This document shows positions 20,489-28,918 of a stretch of 64,000 bases of DNA, piece by piece. The translations under genes were made by a program, and so were the position numbers. Position 1 is the first letter of the stretch. Each line of letters starts with the position of its first letter. The notes below the pieces were generated by a model. It was not told the DNA's origin, did no database searches, and was given only the letters and a program-made list of their open reading frames with translations. This stretch comes from Colwellia maritima (GTDB taxonomy: Bacteria; Pseudomonadota; Gammaproteobacteria; Enterobacterales; Alteromonadaceae), in assembly GCF_022669015.1 (NCBI RefSeq), contig NZ_JAKKSL010000001.1:1842059-1906058 (forward strand), in the 5' to 3' direction.

Positions 20489-22278
20489 TCACTTTGTTTG
20501 TGATGCGTTATTGTGAGTCGTAATAACGGGTTGCTTACCTGCTTTAAGCATTAATACACTGATTACCCCGATTATTGCCGCTAGTACCAGAATAACTATT
20601 CTGCCTTCTAGCGGATTTGGTATGAGTAACATCAACGCAATAAAACCGGCGACTGCTATGCCAAAACGCCCGATAGCGGTCAGTTGACTGAGGTCGTTAC
20701 TTTCACCAATTTCTTTTTCAAAATTGATAGGTGTTTTCATGTTTGTAAAGAACTTGTCAACCATTTGGCGATGAGCTGAATTTTTATTCGGTGAAAAAAG
20801 TATCGACACTAAAAAGCCAAATATTCCCGAACCTAAGACACCGAAAAATTGTTGCTGAAAATTCCATTCGAAGCTATCACTAAAGGCTTGTGAAAAACCA
20901 AGGTAGCTTAGGGGTATCTCGAAAAAAGCTAAGCTAGAGAAAATCAATGCACATCCGATAGAGAAAAGCGCAGCCCACCAAGGTGTGTGTCGAATAAACA
21001 TGCCTAAGAGCAACGGAATGGTAATTGGCATGGAAAGTAACGTGCCGACTTGCAGCATTATTTCAAATATTCCTGAACCGTCTTGTTGTGCAAAATATAG
21101 CGCTAAAAGTACAATCATAAAGCCCATTACCCAAGTCAACGTGCGCCCATAGTTTAATAGCTCTGACTCTCTTTTAGTTTGCCACCGTAATCTGCGTGAT
21201 ATTTTGGGATAAATATCTTTGATCAATATCGCGACATTCGTATTGAGTCCTGTATCCATGGAGCTCATTGTCGCAGCAAGAATTGCGACAACTATCAAGC
21301 CGATGAGCCCTACAGGTAACAAGCTAATACTCGCGACGGCATAACTTGCTTCAGCCGGTTTTGCTATGTCGAATGCCATCACTAAGTCAGGGTATAAAAG
21401 GCGAGCAGTGATGGGGGTAAAAACCAAATAAAGCTACCTAGGAGCATTAAAACCGAACAAAGCAAAGCTGCTTTTTTTGCTTCTCGCCCATCTTTAACTG
21501 AAAAGTAACGTGGCGCTGCATTCATCGAATTAAATACGATAAATTGTTTTGTCATCATGGCACTAGCCCGACCCCATGTATAAGCACCGCCGAAGAGGGT
21601 AGCGGAGTTAATCATGCTGTATTCTTCGGTTAAACCTTTATCCTCAATCGTTACAAATAAATTATCAATCCCACCAAGCGCATCTAAACAAAGATAGGCA
21701 ACAATTAGCGTAAGCGGCACTAATATTAAACCTTGTAAAAAGTCAGTAGCCATCACAGCCCGCCGACCACCGGTTGCGGAGTATAGAAGAACAACAACAC
21801 CACAAACAACAATAACGTAATTAATATCGTAGCCAAATACTGCTGAGCAAAAGATGCCTAAGCCGTAAAGTGCCATGGCCGAATATAAAATACGTATCGG
21901 CACCTCATAGTAGGCGTAAAAATCGCGAGTTTTCTCGCCAAAACGACCTGCTATAGCTTCAGGGAAGGTTGTTACTCGCATTTGTCGTAACCAAGGACCC
22001 ATAAACAAATAGTTCACGAAAAATCCAAGCACATTACCAAAAAAAATAAACATCGCGGAAAAGCCCGATTCATAGGCAATACCCGCGGCGCCAGTGAAAG
22101 TCCAAGCACTGAAAGCACTCATAAAAGCACTACTACCAACTAGCCACCATGTACCCTTACAACCACCCTTGAAATAGTCATCGGTATTGGCAGAAAACTT
22201 TTTGAAAACAAGACCAACAATAATGATCAGCAGGAGATACCCGACAATCACTAGGTATTCTATATTCGAAATTTCCAC
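20489..22278 (-). CDS. Sodium/solute symporter (SSS family), second copy, frame-disrupted
   Basis: Na+-coupled symporter of about 596 aa with 13-14 helices. Landmarks: G-G-C-K-G-T-W-W-L-V-G-S-S-A-F-M-S near residues 38-54, F-S-A-W-T-F-T-G-A-A-G-I-A and S-S-M-D-T-G-L-N-T-N in the second half. The frame breaks in the run of five G at 21413-21417 (plus strand); six would give W-F-L-P-P-I-T-A-R-L-L-Y-P-D, matching the first symporter. First gene of the minus-strand operon with the lyase, kduD and MATE, behind the CTAAATCGGTTTAG operator. Related to but distinct from the symporter at 9508-11285, so the locus carries two importers, perhaps for monomer and unsaturated oligomer. Confidence 0.85.
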
Positions 22279-22337
22279 TATTTTTTGCCTTTTATTAGTT
22301 TATCAAAGTAATTGATAACGAATAATAAACTATTTTA

Positions 22338-22351
22338 CTAAATCGGTTTAG
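22338..22351 (-). promoter_or_regulatory. LacI-type operator CTAAATCGGTTTAG, site 3
   Basis: Same 14-base palindrome as upstream of manD, here 60-73 bp before the symporter start and in the divergent promoter shared with the LacI gene at 22421. Position suits repression of both directions. Confidence 0.72.
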
Positions 22352-22420
22352 TGGATTAATTTATCATAATGTTGCAAAATGTCAACATTCGAATATTTTG
22401 ACCCTCAAAGAAAAATATAA

Positions 22421-23435
22421 ATGCAAAAAAAGTAAAATTAATTGATGTTGCACAGCTTGCCAGTGTTTCAAAAAGTACGGTATCTCAATACCTAAATGGG
22501 CGCTTTGATTACATGTCAGAAAAGACAAAAGAACGTATTAAGCGGCAATAGAAGCGCTTGATTACGTTCCAAACCCTATTGCCCGTAGTCTAAAAATGAA
22601 TAAGACAAAAACAATAGGCGTAATAGTAAGAGATATTACAGGATTTTATACAAGTAGAACCCTCAGAGGAATTGACGACTACTGTAAAAAAAGTGAATAC
22701 AATGTTTTAATCTATAACACTGATGTTGACCCTGATATTGAAGCGAAATCTTTAGAGACATTGTACCAATTACGTGTAGACGGAATAATTATTGCTTCAA
22801 CAGGCCAGAATACAAAATTAATTGATAAATATATTAATAACGGCCTGCCCATTGTGTATTTTCAACTTGAACATGATGGCAATGAAAAAAATATTATTGT
22901 ATCTGATTATCGAAAAGCGGCGTTTGAAGCCACTGAATATCTAATTGAATTGGGGCATCAGCGAATTTGTTTTCTGACTCAAGATTTTCAAAGTATGAAA
23001 TCAAGAAAAGACCGTTATCTAGGTTATACCGACGCCTTAGATAAATATAAAATTCCTGTTGATGAGCAATTAATTCAATACTGGCACCGTAAAACAGGTT
23101 TTCAACAGACGCCTAAAAGTATGCTTGCTGCCGCTAATCCCCCAACGGTATTTTTTACGCAACATTTGCCTATTACCACAGAATTGTTAACGGCTTTGAA
23201 TACAGAGAATATTTCGATACCTGATGATGTATCATTATTAGCTTTTGATGAGCTTCCTATGGCTGAATATTTAAAAGTACCTATTACGGTCATCACCCAA
23301 AACCCATATGAAGTCGGTAGAGAGGCCGCTAAATTATTATTAAATAACATTAGCGACAATGAAACACCACCACAAAAGGTTATCATTCCTTGTTCTTTTG
23401 TTAAAAGGCAGTCATGTAAAAAATATAAGAACTAG
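22421..23435 (+). CDS. LacI-family transcriptional regulator of the uronate locus, twice frame-disrupted
   Basis: About 338 aa when joined. The N-terminal helix-turn-helix reads L-I-D-V-A-Q-L-A-S-V-S-K-S-T-V-S-Q-Y-L-N-G, with hinge V-P-N-P-I-A-R-S-L-K, then a periplasmic-binding-protein-like ligand domain starting K-T-I-G-V-I-V-R-D. Two indels hide the DNA-binding domain: a run of seven A after ATG-C at 22424-22431 needs one more A, and ATTAAGCGGCAATAG at about 22538-22550 needs one A to read I-K-A-A-I-E-A-L-D-Y. It is divergent from the symporter operon, and the shared palindrome in three promoters of this locus makes it the likely regulator. The effector is probably a uronate catabolite. 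Confidence 0.82.
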
Positions 23436-23506
23436 GTCTGCTTTCTCTTTATAGTCACCACTGTGGTTATATATATAAATGAGTGAGGGAATAGTAACCA
23501 ATTAGC

Positions 23507-23698
23507 TTATTTTTGATGTGTTTCTTTATTGCTTATAGGGGCTAATAGCAAGTAAAAAACAAATGAAAACCATGAGATAAAAATAGTGGCTAATAACCAA
23601 GCGACTTTCTCGCCCCCAGTAGCTCTAGACGATTTAGCAATGATTATAATCGGTATTAACCAGATTATTAAAATAGTCCATATACTTATTCCACCCAT
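23507..23698 (-). CDS. Small inner-membrane protein (superinfection-immunity/PLDc_N-like)
   Basis: 63 aa with two hydrophobic helices (about residues 4-22 and 32-53) separated by K-S-S-R-A-T-G-G-E-K-V-A-W. This is the layout of short two-helix membrane proteins related to the PLD nuclease N-terminal and superinfection-immunity families. The start at 23698 has AAGGAG at the right distance; a longer form from 23731 does not. No informative neighbours. Confidence 0.6.
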   Translation of the reverse strand: MGGISIWTILIIWLIPIIIIAKSSRATGGEKVAWLLATIFISWFSFVFYLLLAPISNKETHQK

Positions 23699-23777
23699 GT
23701 GGTAACTCCTTGATATAAAATTATAAAACACCTCACTAAGAGGTGATTATCTATTATCTATGTAGCTATAAGCTTCA

Positions 23778-24254
23778 TTATTGCGTTTTCTGGCCAAATG
23801 GAATAATACCATCTTGAATGACGGTTAATTTTGGCACAAAAGGGATATCGATATCTATTTTAGCTCTTAGTTGGTAGTTAATGTTTTGTCCTTTATTATC
23901 TATTAGCGCCTTTATAACGCTGATCCCTTTAATTAAATTAGTTGAAACAGGTACGGTAAAGCGTGACTCACCGTAAGCACCGGCAGTTGGAATATCTGAG
24001 GCAACACCTTGGGCTAAATTTTTTCCTGCCACGCTTAGTTGATAACTAATTCCATTAAATGGCAATTCAAACTTATTAGGGTTGACTAACTTCAAGCCTA
24101 CTTCAAAATTTTGTTCTAAACCATTGGCAGGCAAAATTTTAAAAGAAACCGACTCGACAGTAGGCTCCTCGTAGTCAATATTTATAGTTGAGCAACTCGA
24201 CAGTAAAAACAGGATGGTCACTAAAAAAATGAGTTTGTGTAGCTCTTTAGCCAT
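23778..24254 (-). CDS. LEA type 2 (WHy-domain) lipoprotein
   Basis: 158 aa with a signal peptide and lipobox (L-L-S-S-C, Cys21). The mature part has the LEA14/WHy pattern: alternating strands with V-N-P-N-K-F-E-L-P-F-N-G-I-S-Y near residues 57-71 and a later F-T-V-P-V segment. WHy-domain lipoproteins of Gram-negative bacteria are linked to desiccation or envelope stress; the molecular role is unknown. Starts with AAAGGAG-like sequence upstream. Stands alone on the minus strand. Confidence 0.75.
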   Translation of the reverse strand: MAKELHKLIFLVTILFLLSSCSTINIDYEEPTVESVSFKILPANGLEQNFEVGLKLVNPNKFELPFNGISYQLSVAGKNLAQGVASDIPTAGAYGESRFTVPVSTNLIKGISVIKALIDNKGQNINYQLRAKIDIDIPFVPKLTVIQDGIIPFGQKTQ

Positions 24255-24363
24255 AGTTATTCTTTTTCCTAAAGGAGTTATTTACGATCCTACAATAAGT
24301 ATATTTGAATGAGTATATTTGGTTTTTTATATTATGGTTATCAATATTAAGCATCAGAAATAA

Positions 24364-24396
24364 AAAAAACACTAATCATTATGATTAGTGTTTTTT
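24364..24396 (-). terminator. Bidirectional-type terminator after the PEP-CTERM gene
   Basis: A perfect stem, ACACTAATCAT and ATGATTAGTGT, with a one-base loop, flanked by A-run and T-run on both sides, 34 bp past the PEP-CTERM stop on the minus strand. Confidence 0.9.
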
Positions 24397-24429
24397 AGTA
24401 TTAAAAATTTTTAAGAAAATATTAATCTT

Positions 24430-25204
24430 TTATTTAAATCGGCGAGAGGCTAAACCAATCATACTTAATAAAAAAATAGCAAAGGTTGATGGCTCTGGTA
24501 CTGATGTAGGATCTGGGTTTACTTGTGTATCAATAAATCCAATCAGGTTTTTAGTTAAATTTTGACTGTTTAAATCAGCGGTTGTTTGCATAAAATTAAC
24601 ATCAAAAATAGTGGTTAAGGCTCCGGCCGTGGCATTTGATAAATCACCAGTTCCCCACGCTATCCCTGTACCTATATTGCCTGAGTTAGTAATCCAACTG
24701 CCTGTACCATGACCATTAGCGCCACCAGGAGCATTATAGGTTACATTTGTAACAGCATTTGGCCCAGTAAATGGTGCATTAACAGTCTGTGTCGATGTTA
24801 CGTTACTGCTGAATGCTAAAGAACCACCACCTGCAGCATTGATTAAAGAGAAAATACTGTTGTTACGTGCAGTAAAAGATGAGTTTTCACCCATAATAAA
24901 CATACCACCACCAGATTGTAAGTAAGTAAGATAGTTCATTTGCTGAGTAGCATCTAAAGCATAATTATTTGAAAATCTAATATCCCAAACTTGATCATAA
25001 AGTGATAAATCTCTTTGGTATTAGGTCAAATATTGTTACTGAGTTTCCTACATTTTGGTGTAGTGTATTTAGTTGGGTAGTAATAGAGGTAGTTGTATCA
25101 ACTTCACTCGTATTAGATAATCCATTGATGATTGCTATTGGGCCGACCATTACCTGTGATGTAGGTAGCAGTATAAAAGCAAAAAGCATGATTAGTTTGC
25201 GCAT
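24430..25204 (-). CDS. PEP-CTERM sorted exported protein, frame-disrupted
   Basis: About 258 aa when joined. A signal peptide (residues 1-20, ending near V-M-V-G-P) and a C-terminal sorting tail, V-P-E-P-S-T-F then a hydrophobic helix and A-S-R-R-F-K, define the PEP-CTERM class, which is processed by an exosortase. The body is Asn/Gly/Thr-rich; the segment Y-D-Q-V-W-D-I-R-F and Y-L-Q-S-G-G-G-M-F-I-M-G-E resembles a glutamine-amidotransferase/ThuA-like fold. The frame changes near 25010-25015; the continuation reads D-L-S-L-Y-D-Q-V-W. No exosortase is in the window. PEP-CTERM proteins are usually surface or extracellular-matrix associated. Confidence 0.72.
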
Positions 25205-25588
25205 AACAATAACCTTATAAAATTAATAAATATGTTAATGCTTTAGTTAATGCAATTATGTTGCCATAAATTTTAAGTTATTTAAATCATATGGTTGCTG
25301 TTGATTTTTTAAACGAAAATTAAAATGTGTAAAAAAATATGACAGTCAATTAACTAAAAAATAAGCAGGTTCGTTGTGAATTTAATTCAAACTAAATAGT
25401 ACTAGTTAAAGGTTAACAGATGAGTATTTACTAGCCCTAACCTAAAGTAGGCTATGGATAACAAAGACTGACTATGTAAATTAATACCTCTAGATGGATT
25501 GAAGTGATGCTATCATTGTTAAAATATACTGTAAAATTTATTTCAACATATAAGATTTTATAACTTTTGCTTTTATCAAGGTATGCTG
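25205..25588. other. Intergenic region
   Basis: 384 bp upstream of the PEP-CTERM gene and downstream of the DUF2007-like gene. AT-rich; I see no gene, strong hairpin or repeat. Confidence 0.35.
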
Positions 25589-25894
25589 TTAAGAGTTGTC
25601 ACTTTGACAATTCCAACATATTTCAAATGAAGGATCATTCTTTTCCGAGCAATTATTACAAACCCAATCAACATCTGAACCACCACTGTGTGATGCTTTA
25701 GCAATTTTGTTAGCATGTTCAAAATCGGAGTCATCAAAAACCCAAATTTCAGGCCAAGAATCAAAAACGGATATTTCTCCAACCGCCCCTTGTGAAAACT
25801 CATTTTTTATAAAGGTATTAATGCCTTGCGCTTCAATGAGGTTCTTAATATTGTTTGTAATCAAGTGATTTTCATTGGTATATACCATTTTCAT
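25589..25894 (-). CDS. DUF2007-like protein with C-terminal zinc ribbon
   Basis: 101 aa. Residues 1-68 fit the DUF2007/putative signal-transducing fold: M-K-x-V-Y-T-N-E-N, a helix, G-I-N-T-F-I-K-N-E, then W-P-E-I-W-V-F-D-D-S-D. The end has a zinc finger: W-V-C-N-N-C then C-W-N-C (Cys-x2-Cys 14-15 residues apart), like RanBP2-type ribbons. A longer competing frame on the same strand (25576-25803) lacks these features. Function is unknown; the fold is related to GlnB-like proteins. Confidence 0.7.
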   Translation of the reverse strand: MKMVYTNENHLITNNIKNLIEAQGINTFIKNEFSQGAVGEISVFDSWPEIWVFDDSDFEHANKIAKASHSGGSDVDWVCNNCSEKNDPSFEICWNCQSDNS

Positions 25895-26119
25895 TATCGA
25901 ATCCTCATAATACTATGCCTAACGGTAATAGTAGCTTGTTAAAAGGTGTAAGGCACGAAAAACAAGCCTTTTCTTTGTTCGTTTTAGTTACTTTATAAGT
26001 GACTATCTGCTTTCGCTTTACTAGTTTGTTGAACACATTCATTATCTAGTTTATGCTTTCACGTCTTCACGTCTATTAAAATGAAACGGTATAACGGCCT
26101 AGTTACCAAGGGATATTTA

Positions 26120-27210
26120 ATGAAAAAAAATACATTAGTTGTGATTTTTTTGGCAAGCATTATAGCGGCCTGTGGATCTTCAACAAACTCGACTATAACT
26201 GAAAGTAGTCAAGATGGCGGCATTAGTAATACAACTAACGTGAATACCAAATATATGCCTCGCACTTACTTTGGTGCCCAGCCGGAACCTAGGTCTCAAA
26301 TTATCCATGGTGCAGGTCAAGACACAGACAGTTTTGCAGAATATTCGTCGTTATTCCCAGAAAATAATCAACCACTTATTTACATGAGTTATGTAGGTAT
26401 CACCAAAGATAAAGCAAATATCGATAGGTGGTATAACCAAGCGCTTAAAGGCTCAACCGTAAACGTAAACTTTAAAACTGTTCAACAAATAGGTATCAGC
26501 TTTAACGGTGGTAACGATAAAGGTATTGGCATGGCGACTCGCGTGGCCGCAGGTGAATTTGATGAAAATATCGACCATTTTCTTGACAGATTAAACGAAC
26601 TAAACGTACCTGCATATTTAAGAATTGGTTACGAATTTGAAGGATCGTGGAATGGTTATAACGTGGACGGTTTTGTCGCTACATTTAAACGTATAACCGA
26701 TAAAGTGCGTGCCCGCAAAATGCAAGATGTTGTGACGGTATGGTGTGCAGCAGGGGGCTCTGCAGGTTTTATATCCTTTGAAGAATTAATGAAATATTAC
26801 CCAGGAGATGACTATGTTGACTGGTGGGCCGTTGATATATTTTCACCGCAAGAAATCACTAACCCTTGGTTAGGCCAGTTTTATAAAAAAGCTGCGGAAC
26901 ACGGTAAACCTGTGATGATCGGCGAAACCACACCACGTTATGTAGGCGTTGAAGAAGGACAAAAAGGCGGGATACTTGGTTTGGCCCATTCTTCGACATG
27001 GTTGCTAAAAACCCAGAAATTAAAGCCATTAGTTATATCAATTGGGATTGGGTTTATCACTCAAACAGACTTGGTTTCCAATGGCATGATTGGAAAGATG
27101 CACGATTACAGCTAAATGACACGGTTAAATATTTGTATTTGCAAGAAATGACAGCCCCTATTTGGCTACATTCAAATGAAAATTTTAAAGAAAAGTTAAA
27201 TTCGAACTAA
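26120..27210 (+). CDS. GH26-like (clan GH-A) lipoprotein glycoside hydrolase, frame-disrupted
   Basis: About 363 aa when joined. A lipobox (I-I-A-A-C, Cys18 from the start at 26120, which has AAGGGA upstream) makes it an outer- or inner-membrane lipoprotein. The barrel shows clan GH-A catalytic positions: an acid/base Glu in R-I-G-Y-E-F-E-G-S-W-N-G-Y and a nucleophile Glu in P-V-M-I-G-E-T-T-P-R-Y. Strand motifs D-W-W-A-V-D-I-F-S and I-S-Y-I-N-W-D-W fit. The frame breaks at GGG 26969-26971; a fourth G gives G-G-D-T-W-F-G-P-F-F-D-M-V. GH26 includes beta-mannanases and marine beta-1,3-xylanases; the nearby xylose locus favours a xylan-type substrate but is not adjacent. Could belong to an unnamed GH-A family. 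Confidence 0.65.
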
Positions 27211-27582
27211 CTGGAAGATATATTATTTTCTTTATCGAATTAACATCGTAAATCTTGCGATTAAGCAGTTGATAATATCCCCTACAAAAAGCAAATTTTT
27301 ATTTACTCTATAAGGCAGACCTTGGGCTTGTTTTAGAGATAAAGGAAAATTCATCGATTGGATCTGGGAAGGTCTGTGTTGCTCTTTAGAGTAGATGTTC
27401 TTTAATATTATTATAACTCTTTACTCCTTATCACGGGATATTAAATTGAGTGAACAAAAACCTTTAATGTATTGAATAAAAATATGTATTTTTTATTCTT
27501 TGTTATTCAAAGCATTAGCCTGTTAAAGTGCATACTAATAATAAAAACAAATATAACTCAATAGAAATAACTAAGGTTAACC
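27211..27582. other. Intergenic region with a 90-bp imperfect hairpin
   Basis: 372 bp without a gene. At 27304-27393 nested inverted repeats (TACTCTA with TAGAGTA, CAGACCTT with AAGGTCTG) could fold into a long hairpin. It may be a structured RNA, a decayed repeat or part of a 3' UTR; there is no T-run. Confidence 0.4.
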
Positions 27583-27749
27583 ATGCACAAATTTAAAGTT
27601 TTAGTCTTACTGATAACAATTTTAGCAATATGCTTTTTCGGGTTCATCTTTTACTGGTTAAGTTCGCCACCTCCTGAACATGTTAATGACGTGGTCTAAT
27701 TGATTCGACTACCCCAGTTAAGGAATAATAGACTTAACTGGAGATTGAA

Positions 27750-28043
27750 ATGACAAAACGTAAAAAATATTCAAAAGAATTTAAACTTGATGCCATCGCT
27801 TTAGTGATAGAACAAAATTATTCACAAGCTGAAGCCGCTAGAAATTTGGGAGTTAACCCAAACATGCTTGGTCGTTGGATAAAAGAATCTGAGAATGATG
27901 ATGGGCATGCTTTTCGTGGTAATGGAAAACTAACGCCTGAGCAAGAAGAGATCCGCAACTTAAAAGCGCAAGTGAAGCGTCTCGAAATGGAGCGCGAAAT
28001 ATTAAAAAAAGCGACGGTCTTCTTTGCAAAAGAAACGAAGTAA
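27750..28043 (+). CDS. IS3-family transposase OrfA
   Basis: 97 aa HTH protein that binds the terminal repeats. It has the transposase helix-turn-helix (Y-S-Q-A-E-A-A-R-N-L-G-V-N-P-N-M-L-G-R-W) at about residues 29-48 and a leucine-zipper-like C-terminus (L-K-A-Q-V-K-R-L-E-M-E-R-E-I-L-K-K-A). A slippery A-AAA-AAA at 28004-28010, in register with the codons, is placed for programmed -1 frameshifting into orfB. Confidence 0.9.
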   Translation: MTKRKKYSKEFKLDAIALVIEQNYSQAEAARNLGVNPNMLGRWIKESENDDGHAFRGNGKLTPEQEEIRNLKAQVKRLEMEREILKKATVFFAKETK

Positions 28044-28081
28044 AGTATTCGTTTATTGCCCAACATAAGAAGATCTGGCCT

Positions 28082-28918
28082 GTGGTTTTAATGTGCCATG
28101 TACTGGGTGTTAAAAGTAATAATTATTATAGTTATCAAAAACGTAAATTAAGTGAATCTGATGATTTAGACCATCAAGAAATGATTGAGTTGATCAAAGA
28201 CATTGCCAAATTTAGTGACAATACTTATGGTGCTAGACGCATTAAAAAGGTACTCAATACACTGAGCTTTCCTGTAAGTCGAAGAAAAACAGCTCAGTTA
28301 ATGAAAGAAGCAAATGTCTGGGTTCGCTATAAAAAGAAATACAAGGCAACAACGAACAGCGATCATAACAAGCCTATTTATCAAAATGAGCTTAAGCAGA
28401 ATTTTACCGTAGAAGCTCAAGACCAAGCGTGGGTAGGTGATATCACGTACGTTTGGACAACGGAAGGTGGTTGTACTTATGCGTCGTGATTGATTTATAT
28501 TCACGGAAAGTTGTTGGGTGGAGTATGGGTTCGAGAATGAAAGCACAGCTTGTTTGTGATGCGTTAACGATGGCTATTTGGCAGCGACAACCCAAAGCAG
28601 GATTGATAGTTCACTCAGATCAAGGTGTTCAATATGCGAGTCATCAATATCGTCGATTGCTCAAATCAAATGGTTTTGTTGGGAGTATGAGTAAAAAAGG
28701 TTGTTCTTTGGGATAATGCCGTTGCCGAAAGCTTCTTCGGCAGTTTAAAACAAGAACGTGTTCACTGGCGTAACTATGAAACACGTTATGATGCGCAGCA
28801 AGATATATTGAATTATATAACAATGTGGTACAACAGTCATAGACTTCATTCTTATCTGGATTACCAAAGTCCAAATGAATTTGAGCTAGCTGATAAAGAA
28901 TTAAAAATGGTTGCTTAA
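28082..28918 (+). CDS. IS3-family transposase OrfB (DDE integrase core), twice frame-disrupted
   Basis: Catalytic subunit normally made as an OrfAB fusion; its frame is open upstream to the slippery run in orfA. The DDE triad is visible across the joins: D in W-V-G-D-I-T-Y-V, D in V-H-S-D-Q-G-V-Q-Y and E in [12 protein letters not shown]. The frame shifts at about 28470 (inside G-G, before [13 protein letters not shown]) and about 28700-28712 (before W-D-N-A-V-A-E-S). It ends Q-S-P-N-E-F-E at a stop near the right repeat. If the shifts are real the IS is dead; given the window-wide pattern they may be sequence errors. Confidence 0.85.

Noticed and set aside
22421..22595. A start for the LacI regulator at 22596 (M-N-K-T-K-T-I-G-V)
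   Set aside because: That form lacks the DNA-binding domain, which is present upstream in two shifted frames with a perfect LacI helix-turn-helix.
25576..25803. A 75-codon frame overlapping the DUF2007-like gene
   Set aside because: It lacks a ribosome site and any domain, and the other frame has the DUF2007 pattern and a zinc ribbon.
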